Shown here piece by piece: positions 53,059-61,924 of a DNA stretch of 64,000 nt (positions are counted from its first letter, which is position 1; the number at the start of each line of letters is the position of its first letter). The notes under the pieces are model-generated. The model ran no database searches. It saw only the letters and a list, made by a program, of their open reading frames with translations, and had not been told where the DNA came from. Made by a program: the position numbers and the translations under genes. The DNA is from JBEBVQ01 sp964527735 (GTDB taxonomy: Bacteria > Bacteroidota > Bacteroidia > Chitinophagales > Chitinophagaceae): positions 1-64,000 of the forward strand of contig CAZGPG010000011.1 in assembly GCA_964527735.1 (NCBI GenBank), given 5' to 3'.

Positions 53059-54273
53059 TTACGGGGCCGTCACAGCTGCAATGCCGGGCAGCTCTTTCCC
53101 TTCAAAATATTCCAGCATGGCGCCGCCACCGGTAGAGATATAACTCACTTTATCCGTATAGCCGAATTTGTTTACAGCAGCGACACTGTCACCGCCGCCA
53201 ACCAGTGAATAAGCGCCGTTTTGGGTTGCCTCTGCTACTGCCTCTGCTACTGCTTTTGTGCCGCGCTGGAATTTTTCCATCTCGAACACACCCATGGGGC
53301 CGTTCCAGAGAATAGTTTTGGACGCCCGGATGATGTTGGAGAATGTATCGCAGGCCTGTTGCCCGATATCCAGCCCCATCCATCCGTCCGGTATATCATG
53401 GTTCTGTGCAGAGGAGGTATTGGCATCTGCGGCAAATTTATCGGCAAGAATGCTGTCTGCCGGAAGGTGGATCTGCACGCCCTTTTCTTCAGCCCGCTTC
53501 AGCAATTCCTTTGCAGTGCCGATCCGGTCGTCCTCACACAGGGATGTGCCGATATTACCGCCCTGCGCTTTAAAGAAGGTATAAGCCATACCACCGCCGA
53601 TGATGATATCAGTTGCTTTTTCCAGCAGATTTTCGATGATCATTATTTTATCGGAAACTTTAGCGCCGCCGATAATCGCTGTAAACGGCTTTCCGGCATG
53701 GTGCAATATCTGATCTGCTGCAGTGATCTCAGCTTCCATCAGCAGCCCGAACATACGCTTTCCGGCCGGGAAGCATTGTGCAATGACCGCGGTAGAGGCA
53801 TGGGCACGATGTGCTGTGCCAAAGGCATCATTAACATATACAGTGCCCAGATCCGCCAGCTTTTGGGCAAAATTGGCATCTCCCTTCTCTTCTTCAGTAT
53901 AATACCGGAGGTTTTCGAGCAGCAGCACTTGCCCGGGCTGTAAGCCGGCCGCCTGGTTACGGGCGTCTTCGCCGATGCAGTCTTCAGAAAACAATACAGA
54001 TACATCCAGTAATTCAGACAGATGCACTGCTACCGGCCGCAGGGAAAAATCCTCCAGTGTAAGGTGCGGTTTTTTGGAGATGTCTTTGAGCGGGCGTCCC
54101 CAATGGCTCATCAGTATCACGCTCCCGCCATCGGCCAATACCTTTTTGATAGTGGGAAGCGCACCGCGGATACGTGTGTCGTCTGTGATAACACCGTCTT
54201 TTATGGGCACATTGAAATCTACACGGATCAATGCTTTCTGATGATTGAAATTATGTTCTGAGAATTTGCTCAT
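53059..54273 (-). CDS. pgk: Phosphoglycerate kinase
   Basis: Glycolytic enzyme of 404 residues that makes ATP from 1,3-bisphosphoglycerate. N-terminal RVDFNVPIKDG, substrate-binding SHWGRPL, nucleotide region GGAKVSDKI, GGGMAYTFF, and the C-terminal GPMGVFE and GGGDSVAAV are all present. Full length. It lies between gapA (upstream, same strand) and metX (immediately downstream). Confidence 0.97.
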   Translation of the reverse strand: MSKFSEHNFNHQKALIRVDFNVPIKDGVITDDTRIRGALPTIKKVLADGGSVILMSHWGRPLKDISKKPHLTLEDFSLRPVAVHLSELLDVSVLFSEDCIGEDARNQAAGLQPGQVLLLENLRYYTEEEKGDANFAQKLADLGTVYVNDAFGTAHRAHASTAVIAQCFPAGKRMFGLLMEAEITAADQILHHAGKPFTAIIGGAKVSDKIMIIENLLEKATDIIIGGGMAYTFFKAQGGNIGTSLCEDDRIGTAKELLKRAEEKGVQIHLPADSILADKFAADANTSSAQNHDIPDGWMGLDIGQQACDTFSNIIRASKTILWNGPMGVFEMEKFQRGTKAVAEAVAEATQNGAYSLVGGGDSVAAVNKFGYTDKVSYISTGGGAMLEYFEGKELPGIAAVTAP

Positions 54274-54321
54274 GGGAATAAAATTGAAATGGAGACTTGA
54301 ATTGATTTACTAAAAACAAGA

Positions 54322-54343
54322 AAAGGCCTCAAAAGAGGCCTTT
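54322..54343 (-). terminator. Intrinsic terminator after gapA
   Basis: Stem AAAGGCCTC / GAGGCCTTT with a 4-base loop and a T-rich minus-strand continuation. It separates gapA from pgk, so gapA is probably transcribed mostly alone with read-through to pgk. Confidence 0.8.
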
Positions 54344-54360
54344 ATCAAGACAGAAAAAGA

Positions 54361-55374
54361 TTACTTATCAATCAGCCCGGCAAAAAATTTCACCGTGCGG
54401 ACGAGCTGGCTTACATAGCTCATTTCATTATCGTACCAGCTTACGGTTTTTACCAGTTGCTGGTCGCCCACTGTAAGCACTTTTGTTTGTGTAGCATCAA
54501 ACAGGGAGCCGTATGCAATGCCAATGATATCGCTGGAAACAATTTCATCTTCGTTGTATCCGAAAGATTCGTTTGCGGCAACTTTCATAGCAGCATTCAC
54601 TTCTTCTACTGTTGTTTTTGTACCCAGAACGGTAACCAGCTCGGTAAGGGAACCGGTAACGGTCGGAACACGTTGTGCCACACCGTCCAGCTTACCTTTC
54701 AGCTCCGGCAATACAAGACCGATCGCTTTGGCGGCGCCAGTAGAGTTGGGGATAATGTTTGCAGCGGCAGCGCGTGCACGGCGGAGATCGCCCTTGGGAT
54801 GTGGTGCATCGAGTGTATTCTGATCATTGGTATAAGCGTGCACGGTGGTCATGAAGCCTGCTTTGATCTCAAAAGTATCGTTGAGCACTTTTGCCATCGG
54901 AGCCAGGCAGTTGGTCGTGCAGGAAGCGCAGCTGATAACCGTTTCGCTGCCATCAAGCGTATCGTGGTTCACATTGAAAACAATGGTTTTCATATCGCCG
55001 GTTGCCGGTGCGGAGATCACAACACGTTTAGCGCCGGCAGTGATGTGGGCTTTGGCTTTTTCCCCATCGGTGAAGAAACCGGTACATTCCAGCACCACGT
55101 CCACATTGTGCTGACCCCAGGGAATTTGTGCCGGGTCTTTCTGAGCATATATTTTAATGGTGTTGCCGTTAACGCTGATCGCATCTTCCGTATGTTTCAC
55201 CTCTGCATCAAAACGCCCCTGTGCGGTATCGTATTTAAGCAGGTGAGCCAGCACATTAGGCTTGGTAAGGTCATTGATCGCAACAACTTCAATCCCTTCC
55301 ATATTGTGTATCTGGCGGAAGGCAAGCCGGCCAATACGTCCGAAACCGTTAATGGCAACTTTTACTTTACTCAT
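54361..55374 (-). CDS. gapA: Glyceraldehyde-3-phosphate dehydrogenase
   Basis: Glycolytic enzyme of 337 residues. The NAD-binding start VAINGFGRIGRLAFRQI and the active-site Cys in ISCASCTTNCLAPMAKVL are present, along with the SWYDNEMSYVSQLVRTV segment near the C-terminus. Full length. It has its own consensus promoter and terminator. Confidence 0.98.
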   Translation of the reverse strand: MSKVKVAINGFGRIGRLAFRQIHNMEGIEVVAINDLTKPNVLAHLLKYDTAQGRFDAEVKHTEDAISVNGNTIKIYAQKDPAQIPWGQHNVDVVLECTGFFTDGEKAKAHITAGAKRVVISAPATGDMKTIVFNVNHDTLDGSETVISCASCTTNCLAPMAKVLNDTFEIKAGFMTTVHAYTNDQNTLDAPHPKGDLRRARAAAANIIPNSTGAAKAIGLVLPELKGKLDGVAQRVPTVTGSLTELVTVLGTKTTVEEVNAAMKVAANESFGYNEDEIVSSDIIGIAYGSLFDATQTKVLTVGDQQLVKTVSWYDNEMSYVSQLVRTVKFFAGLIDK

Positions 55375-55411
55375 TTTATGATTGATTTTAAATTAGTTTG
55401 AAAAATTAGTG

Positions 55412-55443
55412 CAAAGTTAACGGGAGTATATATAAAAACCAAA
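55412..55443 (-). promoter_or_regulatory. gapA promoter
   Basis: On the minus strand: TTTG (55443-55440), 20-base spacer, TAACTTTG (55419-55412). Exact consensus, 37 bases upstream of the gapA ATG. Confidence 0.85.
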
Positions 55444-55558
55444 GCAACTCTGTGACCGGACAATGAGTATAAATGCCATATGAGAAATATCCCCCCCTTT
55501 ATCCCGTCTGCATTCGTTGCGAGATGCTGTATATTCGCGCTTTAAAACAATTTTATAC

Positions 55559-56743
55559 ATGAAGAAGATATTCATTATACTGTCGTTTATGTTGCCTTTA
55601 TGGTCGACAGCCCAGGATGATCTTGTCCGGAAAGTGGCCGGTAACCAGAGTGACAGTTCCGTTGCGAAGTTTGTGTTTACTGATGTGATCAATATTGAGC
55701 GCACCAGCGTAAAGAACCAGGCAAGCAGCGGTACCTGCTGGAGCTATAGCGGAAATTCGTTTCTGGAGAGTGAGATGATCCGTATGGGCAAGAAGCCTGT
55801 GCGGATTGCTGAAATATATACGGCCCGTTGTGTTTATATTGATAAGGCCGAAAATTATGTACGCATGCACGGCGCTGTTACCTGGGGCGACGGAGGAGCT
55901 TTTCATGACGTGATCAACATGTATGCAAAGTATGGCGCCATACCCTATGAATTATATACCGGACTGAATTACGGAACCAGTAACAACAGATTTGCAGAGA
56001 TGCAGGCGGTATTAAAAGGTATGCTCGATGCTATTGTGAAAAATCCGAATGGCAAACTGACACCCAACTGGAAAAAAGCTTTCCAGGCAGTCCTGGACAC
56101 TTATCTGGGCGAAGTACCGGAAAAATTCATTTATGAAGGCAAGGAATACACACCCAAGACTTTTGCGGAAAAGGTGATCGGCCTTAAGGCGGAAAATTAT
56201 GTAGAACTGGCTTCCGTAACCAATGTGCCGTATTATGAAAAGACCCTGATGATGGTGCCGGACAACTGGAGCTTTGACCTGGTATATAATGTGAAGATGA
56301 AAGACCTCACTGCCACGATCGACCATGCGCTTGAAAAAGGATATACCGTGGGCTGGGCCACTGACGTCAGCGAAAAATATTTTAGCTGGAAGAATGGTGT
56401 GGCGTATGTACCTGAAAAGGATTACGAAGATATGACGGAGGAAGAAAGAAAAAACCTTTTCAACGGACCTCAGCCTGAACGGAAGATCACGTCTGAGATG
56501 CGCCAGACGGCATTTGATAATTATACAACTACCGATGATCATGGTATGCACATCGTAGGGCTGGCCAAGGATCAGAACGGAAGGGAGTATTATATTGTAA
56601 AGAATTCCTGGGGCGACAAAAACGATTATGAAGGTTATCTGTATGTGACCAAAGCATTTGTCCAATATAAGACTACCGCCATACTGCTGCACAAAAAGGG
56701 TATCCCTTCTGATCTGAGAGATAAGATGGGGATGAAGAAATAA
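55559..56743 (+). CDS. Secreted C1-family cysteine peptidase (bleomycin hydrolase/PepC-like)
   Basis: Papain-fold peptidase of 394 residues. ATG 55559 starts a signal peptide (MKKIFIILSFMLPLWSTAQ), so the mature enzyme is exported, unlike cytosolic PepC. The catalytic triad is visible: Cys60 in SSGTCWSYSGNSF, His331 in DHGMHIVGLAKD and Asn349 in VKNSWGD. Length and layout match the aminopeptidase C1 / bleomycin hydrolase family. It begins 185 bases after the divergent gapA start and is followed by a perfect palindrome. Confidence 0.9.
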   Translation: MKKIFIILSFMLPLWSTAQDDLVRKVAGNQSDSSVAKFVFTDVINIERTSVKNQASSGTCWSYSGNSFLESEMIRMGKKPVRIAEIYTARCVYIDKAENYVRMHGAVTWGDGGAFHDVINMYAKYGAIPYELYTGLNYGTSNNRFAEMQAVLKGMLDAIVKNPNGKLTPNWKKAFQAVLDTYLGEVPEKFIYEGKEYTPKTFAEKVIGLKAENYVELASVTNVPYYEKTLMMVPDNWSFDLVYNVKMKDLTATIDHALEKGYTVGWATDVSEKYFSWKNGVAYVPEKDYEDMTEEERKNLFNGPQPERKITSEMRQTAFDNYTTTDDHGMHIVGLAKDQNGREYYIVKNSWGDKNDYEGYLYVTKAFVQYKTTAILLHKKGIPSDLRDKMGMKK

Positions 56744-56750
56744 TATTGAA

Positions 56751-56780
56751 TGTAGAGACGTAGCATGCTACGTCTCTACA
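56751..56780. repeat. Perfect 30-bp palindrome (GTAGAGACG...CGTCTCTAC type)
   Basis: Positions 56751-56780 form an exact palindrome with the centre GCATGC; each arm is TGTAGAGACGTAGCA or its complement. It lies between the stop of the C1 peptidase and the stop of the convergent DUF4412-like gene. It looks like a dispersed repeat or a terminator hairpin. Confidence 0.75.
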
Positions 56781-56807
56781 TCTACAATATCCGTACCCGG
56801 GGTCGTT

Positions 56808-57590
56808 TTACCGGTTACTGAACGTATAATCGGCCGTAGTTACAGAGAGATCGGCTTTGTCGTTTACGGAAGTGATCTCAACACTGCTTTCGAGCTGATC
56901 ATTGCGGTAAAAATTACCTGCCATAAGGAGCCCTTCGAGATTTTGGGCGCCGCCGAACAAATGTGTGATTGTTCCCGGCACTTTTGACGCTACAATATTT
57001 ACCGGTATCCGGTCGGTGATCCATACTTCCGTCCGGGTATTTTTTTCTTCGTCACTGCAAATATATGCTTCGCAGGGATAACCCTGAATATGCTTCTTTT
57101 CCCCGGTTTTTTTACAGGAAACGGATGTCTGCTCTGCTGCCGTTTGCATTTCTCTTTCCCGGTTGGCAATGGCTTCGCTGCTCATAAACGCATTGATATT
57201 GAATGCAAGTCCGGTCTTTTCTTTTTGCTGAAGCATGAGCAGGGCATTTTCCTGGTAATCGTAAATGATCAGCGTTTCCTGTTTCTTTTTCTGATCACTG
57301 GCCTCAGATGCAAAATACTGTTTGTCCGGATTGAAGAAATACCTGATATCCGCCTCATCTTTTTTTACTCCTTTTTTGTATGTAATGATATGCATATTCA
57401 TGGCATAGGGAAATGTGTAAGTATCCTCCATCTTTACATTCAATACCTGATCATCCACCCACTCGTTTAATTTGGCGAGACCGGCAGCGCCGAATTTCTT
57501 CTCCATCGCTTTCTGTATATATTCCGACTGGGCCATGGCAGCACATGGCATGATGCATACTGCGATCAGGGCAATTAATGTCTTTTTCAT
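56808..57590 (-). CDS. Secreted DUF4412-like protein, unknown function
   Basis: Protein of 260 residues. ATG 57590 is chosen because it starts a signal peptide (MKKTLIALIAVCIMPCAAMA). The mature part resembles DUF4412-type periplasmic proteins of Bacteroidota: IIYDYQENALLMLQQKEKTG, GYPCEAYICSDEEKNTRTEV and a C-terminal beta-rich region. No catalytic residues are recognised and no function is assigned. Confidence 0.75.
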   Translation of the reverse strand: MKKTLIALIAVCIMPCAAMAQSEYIQKAMEKKFGAAGLAKLNEWVDDQVLNVKMEDTYTFPYAMNMHIITYKKGVKKDEADIRYFFNPDKQYFASEASDQKKKQETLIIYDYQENALLMLQQKEKTGLAFNINAFMSSEAIANREREMQTAAEQTSVSCKKTGEKKHIQGYPCEAYICSDEEKNTRTEVWITDRIPVNIVASKVPGTITHLFGGAQNLEGLLMAGNFYRNDQLESSVEITSVNDKADLSVTTADYTFSNR

Positions 57591-57642
57591 AAGGTGATTT
57601 TTCGGGTTCAAAAACTACTGTAAAGTACAATATTCTCCGGTA

Positions 57643-58218
57643 TCAGAATCCCGCATTGCTGCGGAATATCTTGATGGCGATCGCCAGAAGAATGACCCCG
57701 AAGAACTTACGGGTAACGGCAATGCCGGAAGGGCCGAGCAGCCGCTCAATAAAATTGAGAGATTTCAGGACGATATAAATGATCAGCAGGTTGATCAGTA
57801 TCCCGGCAAGGATCGTAAACTGGTTGTAATCGGCCTTCAGCGACATAATGGTAGTAAGCGTACCCGAGCCGGCGATCAGCGGAAAAGCGATCGGCACCAC
57901 TACGCCGCTTTTCGTATTGCTGTCTCCTTTGAATATCTCAATACCCAGGATCATCTCCAGGCCGATAATGAAAATGACGATCGAGCCGGCAATCGCGAAT
58001 GAGCTGACATCAACCCCCATCAGGCTGAGCAGTTTATCTCCTATAAAGAAGAACAGCAGCATCAGTCCGCCCGATATCAGCGTTGCCTGTGCCGCATGGA
58101 TATTCCCCATTTTGCTTTTCAGCCCGATCAGCACCGGCATTGAGCCGAGGATATCAATCACGGCAAACAACGCAAATGTGACCGTGAACAGATCTGCACC
58201 CGTTATCTGATGTAGCAT
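57643..58218 (-). CDS. MarC-family inner-membrane protein
   Basis: Integral membrane protein of 191 residues with about six spans. ATG 58218 (MLHQITGADLFTVTF) is preferred to the upstream 58239. Family features are DILGSMPVLIGL near the start, FPLIAGSGTLTTIMSL in the middle and ILLAIAIKIF at the end. The family was named for multiple antibiotic resistance, but its transport role is not established. It is transcribed toward the DUF4412-like gene and away from the START-like gene. Confidence 0.9.
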   Translation of the reverse strand: MLHQITGADLFTVTFALFAVIDILGSMPVLIGLKSKMGNIHAAQATLISGGLMLLFFFIGDKLLSLMGVDVSSFAIAGSIVIFIIGLEMILGIEIFKGDSNTKSGVVVPIAFPLIAGSGTLTTIMSLKADYNQFTILAGILINLLIIYIVLKSLNFIERLLGPSGIAVTRKFFGVILLAIAIKIFRSNAGF

Positions 58219-58346
58219 ATATCCCTGTTTATAATGCAAATCTATGTTTTTTAGACAGCTTTAACAGGGCATGTGCTTTCTGAAGTGTCACCTGTATATA
58301 AGAGAAGGTTCGCAACGTGTGGCCTGATCTTTTTAAATCGTGTGTT

Positions 58347-58988
58347 ATGAGAATAGATGGCAAAATATTTATGGGGATATTGCTGATGACTCTGTGGGTT
58401 TGTGTGCCGGTAGCGGCAAGCAATAATGGGTTTAAGCTGGTAAAGAAAGATGAGGCCATTGCCTTGTATGAGCGCTGGATATCTGCCGGAAGTAATAACC
58501 AGGTGCGTGAGATACAGGCGGTCTTTTATGCGCGGTCTGATGCGGCGTCTGTCATCCGGCTGTTAAAAGACCCCGCACAGGGCAAGAACTGGAACAGCAA
58601 TGTCAGCATGTACACGGTGCAGGTGGAAAATGCCGGATTATGGACGACATATATCCGGTACGATATCCCCTGGCCGATGGACGACCAGGATTGCTGCCTG
58701 ACATACCATGTGAAGCCGGTAACGGCTGATCATAAAACAGTAGCTGTGATGTTTGAGAGTAAAACTGGTTCCGGGTGTCCTGTATATAAGGGCGTGACAA
58801 GGATTGCCGGCACACGGGGTAAATGGCTGATAGAACAGACAGATCCCGGAGCACTGAAAATAACCTATACCATCACTTCGGACAAGAACAAGACAATGCC
58901 GCGGTGGATTTCCGATCCGATCGTACATAAAAATGTCTTCCAGACGCTCGCAGCATTCAAGAAAACCCTCGAAAACGAAAAGCCATGA
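58347..58988 (+). CDS. START/SRPBCC-like lipid-binding protein, exported
   Basis: Protein of 213 residues. ATG 58347 gives a signal-like N-terminus (MRIDGKIFMGILLMTLWVCV). The rest follows the START pattern: residues YARSDAASVIRLLKDPA, NWNSNVSMYTVQ, YDIPWPMDDQDCCLTYHVK and an amphipathic C-terminal helix (HKNVFQTLAAFKKTLEN). Bacterial members are thought to bind hydrophobic ligands; the ligand is unknown. It ends 31 bases from the convergent regulator gene at 59020. Confidence 0.8.
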   Translation: MRIDGKIFMGILLMTLWVCVPVAASNNGFKLVKKDEAIALYERWISAGSNNQVREIQAVFYARSDAASVIRLLKDPAQGKNWNSNVSMYTVQVENAGLWTTYIRYDIPWPMDDQDCCLTYHVKPVTADHKTVAVMFESKTGSGCPVYKGVTRIAGTRGKWLIEQTDPGALKITYTITSDKNKTMPRWISDPIVHKNVFQTLAAFKKTLENEKP

Positions 58989-59019
58989 AAACAGAGCTCA
59001 TTTGCATTTGGCTAAAATA

Positions 59020-59652
59020 TTATTTTGCCAGACCCAATATTAATGACTCTTTGATAAGCTCGGCTACGTTCTTTACATTAAGCTTTGAAAGTATCCGCGC
59101 GCGATAGTTTTCTACTGTATAGTAGCTCAGGAAGAGCTCTTCCGAAATTTTTTTTGTAGTAGCGCCATTTACGATGTATTGCAGGATCTCTTTCTCTCTT
59201 GCGCTTAAAGAAGTGTTGACCGGGCTGTTTCGTATTTTGTCCAGCTCTTTTACTTTTTCAGTCACAGAAGGGTCTATATATCTTTTCCCCTCTGCAACGA
59301 TCTCAATCGCTTTCATCAGCTTATCGGAGGCTGTGGTCTTCAGCAGATAGCCTTGTACTCCGTGCTGCATGACGGCGTTTAAGTAAATGGCATTATCAAA
59401 ATTGGTAAGCACGAGTATGTTTAGGGAAGGATACTTTTTTAAGATAACAGGGGCCAGCTGATCACCGGTTTTACCGGGGAGCTGTATGTCCAGCAGCAAT
59501 ACGTCGGGTACTTCCTTTTCCAGCCCTTTCAGCAGCTTTTCGCCATCAGGGTAAGTATTGCAGATAGACAGATGACTATAGTTGGCCAGCATGTTTTTCA
59601 GCCCGTCAATAATCATGGGATGGTCGTCAGCTATGGATATTCTTATGCTCAT
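59020..59652 (-). CDS. NarL-type response regulator paired with kinase 59649-61640
   Basis: Receiver plus LuxR HTH, 210 residues. Acidic pair at 9-10, phospho-acceptor Asp55 in LLLDIQLPG, Thr in VLTNFD and Lys in GYLLKTTAS are intact; HTH motifs LSAREKEILQYIVNG and LFLSYYTVENYR. Its ATG overlaps the kinase stop by 4 bases (ATGA), so the pair is translationally coupled. Confidence 0.93.
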   Translation of the reverse strand: MSIRISIADDHPMIIDGLKNMLANYSHLSICNTYPDGEKLLKGLEKEVPDVLLLDIQLPGKTGDQLAPVILKKYPSLNILVLTNFDNAIYLNAVMQHGVQGYLLKTTASDKLMKAIEIVAEGKRYIDPSVTEKVKELDKIRNSPVNTSLSAREKEILQYIVNGATTKKISEELFLSYYTVENYRARILSKLNVKNVAELIKESLILGLAK

Positions 59653-61640
59653 GAAGCGAATGCCATTTTTATCTTATTATCATTGAGTCTGATACTGACA
59701 GCCGTTCCTTTACCTTCCTCCGTGTCTATATACATCTCTCCCTGTAAAGCCTGTACTCTGTAGCGAAGATTTTGCAGGCCCAAGCCTTCGTTATTATCGG
59801 CTTTGGCGAAGCCGTCTCCGTCATCTTCCACGAATATATGAATTTCCCCGTCACGATGGGCCAGATCTACTTCTGCTTTTGTAGCAAAGGCATGTTTGAT
59901 AATATTCTGTATCAGCTCCTGTATCATCCGGTATAGCATCAGCTCCAGATCTTTTGGCAATGGATTGTCGAGTGCGGTAACGCGCAGGCTTATGTGCAGC
60001 TTTCCTGTTGCGTTAACATTACTGCACCATATCTGCAAAGCCTCTGCAAGGCTGTGACTTACCAGTATCCCCGGCATCAGGTTATGTGCCGTGTTGCGCA
60101 GCTCGTCAGTCGTATCTTCCAGCATGTTCATGAGCGGAGACAGCTCGTCCAATCCATACAGATGCTCATATCTTTGCTTTACGGCGCCAAAATTCATTTT
60201 AATAGCAGCCAGCATGCCGCCGATGCCGTCATGCAGCTCGTAGGCAATGCGGGTGCGTTCCCGTTCTTCGCCTTTCATACTGGCTTTGAGGAGGTTTATC
60301 TCCTTTTCCTGCTGTAGCAGACGTAATTGGGTTTTCTGCTTATTGCGGAGATTATGGTAAAATATGAAGCTTATGGCAATCACTATAAGGGCGCCGGATA
60401 TGGCAATACCCAGCCAGATATTTCTCTGTGTCACTTTTTGCTGTTCCTTTGCCAGCAATAACAGCTTGGCCGATATTTCACGATCTTTTTCTGCGGTCCG
60501 GTATTTTACATCCAAAGAATCTATCGCTGCATTTCTATTGGCGCTTAATAAGCTGTCTCTTAAATCTGTATAAGGGAACAGGTAATCCAAAGCTTCTTTA
60601 TAGCGGCCCATGCTCCGCAAAATATCCGCCATAACATACCATGTTACGGTAAGGTTCATATTTTTTGCTGTATCGCCCCTGTTCGGATTTTCCGCTATCC
60701 GAAGTGCCTGCTCCAGATAATTCAGAGCTTTTTCATCCTCTTTCAGCAGATGATAGGCAATTCCTAAATTGCTATATATGTCCATCGACACGGGCGCTTT
60801 CGTTTTTTGTACTATGGCAAGCCATCTGTTCAGGTAGTATATAGCCGAATCGGGCATGTTATTGGCCAGGTAAATTTCCCCCATCTTGCTTAATATGCTT
60901 TTTTTCTGTTGCTCTTCCGTTGCCACCCCGAATGCCTGATGCATGTATCTTAAACTCTGATCTTTTTCTCCCAGGCCGATCCAGGCCGAGGCCATGATGC
61001 CATATAGCTGGGACAGGCAGGAGCTGTCCTTCTTATGAATTGATAAATCAATCGCTTCCCGGGCGTACTGCATGGATTTTTTGTACAGGTTGTTACCTAC
61101 CTCAATGCCCGATATATTGGCATAAAGCTGGATCATTCTGGCCGTGTCTTGTATCCGGGTGGCGATGTTCAGCCCGTTTAAAAGATAGATGAGTGCGGAG
61201 TCGGTTTTGCTTAACTTATAATAAGCAACCCCCATGTTGGTATTAAAATCAATAAACACCTTTTCATAATTATCAAGGGGCATTGAAAAATAGGGCAGTA
61301 CTTTTTTATAAAAATATATTGCCTGCCGGTAATTGTTTTTTACACCATAACAAGATCCGATATTCAATAAAGCTTTGCATATGCCGCTATGGTTGCCGTT
61401 AAGCAGGCTGTAATCCAAAGCCTTTTTATAAATGGTCATTGCACTGTCAGGGTCCTGATAGATTAGTTTATTTCCCTGTTCCATCCATTCCTGAATAGTG
61501 GCATTGTCTAATTTATAACTGGGCAAAATATTGCTATTCAGCATATTGGCAAAATAGTCCTGCTTCTGGGCATGTAAAGCAACGGCGGAAAAAAAAGCAA
61601 GGCAGAGCAGAGCATGGCGAAAAAGACGGGATGTTTCCAT
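59649..61640 (-). CDS. TPR-containing sensor histidine kinase, all motifs intact
   Basis: HisKA_3-type kinase of 663 residues. Signal peptide (MET..., ending near ALHAQ), TPR repeats (about 45-360), one span (IWLGIAISGALIVIAISFIF), coiled coil, and the acceptor helix with His470 in RIAYELHDGIGGML. ATP motifs are canonical: QELIQNIIKHAF, VEDDGDGF and EGLGLQNLRYR. It is the best intact comparison for kinases A and B and for HK2. It overlaps its regulator gene by 4 bases. The adhesin at 61925 is divergent from it. Confidence 0.94.
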   Translation of the reverse strand: METSRLFRHALLCLAFFSAVALHAQKQDYFANMLNSNILPSYKLDNATIQEWMEQGNKLIYQDPDSAMTIYKKALDYSLLNGNHSGICKALLNIGSCYGVKNNYRQAIYFYKKVLPYFSMPLDNYEKVFIDFNTNMGVAYYKLSKTDSALIYLLNGLNIATRIQDTARMIQLYANISGIEVGNNLYKKSMQYAREAIDLSIHKKDSSCLSQLYGIMASAWIGLGEKDQSLRYMHQAFGVATEEQQKKSILSKMGEIYLANNMPDSAIYYLNRWLAIVQKTKAPVSMDIYSNLGIAYHLLKEDEKALNYLEQALRIAENPNRGDTAKNMNLTVTWYVMADILRSMGRYKEALDYLFPYTDLRDSLLSANRNAAIDSLDVKYRTAEKDREISAKLLLLAKEQQKVTQRNIWLGIAISGALIVIAISFIFYHNLRNKQKTQLRLLQQEKEINLLKASMKGEERERTRIAYELHDGIGGMLAAIKMNFGAVKQRYEHLYGLDELSPLMNMLEDTTDELRNTAHNLMPGILVSHSLAEALQIWCSNVNATGKLHISLRVTALDNPLPKDLELMLYRMIQELIQNIIKHAFATKAEVDLAHRDGEIHIFVEDDGDGFAKADNNEGLGLQNLRYRVQALQGEMYIDTEEGKGTAVSIRLNDNKIKMAFAS

Positions 61641-61924
61641 ACCAAAGATTCATTTAAATACGGGGCCTGCCGGGCGAAAGAGGGGCTATGGCACAATGAT
61701 GATAACTTCATTCGCTGATAACTTCATTGCGCCATGTTAAAGTTAACCAATACAATGGAAATAAAGCTTCGTTGTTAAATTAATGGCATATTAGCGGAGA
61801 AAAATGACTGGATTCAGTCTATTTCTTTAGCATTCTTCAAAAGACATTTGTATGGCAGAGGCTATTAGCATAAATAATGACCGGAATTAAAAACTAAAAT
61901 TAAACAATCAAAATCAAAGTCAAA

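Noticed and set aside
61690..61735. Short direct repeat GATAACTTCATT
   Set aside because: Only two copies about 18 bases apart in an intergenic gap, without symmetry or a promoter context; nothing more can be supported.
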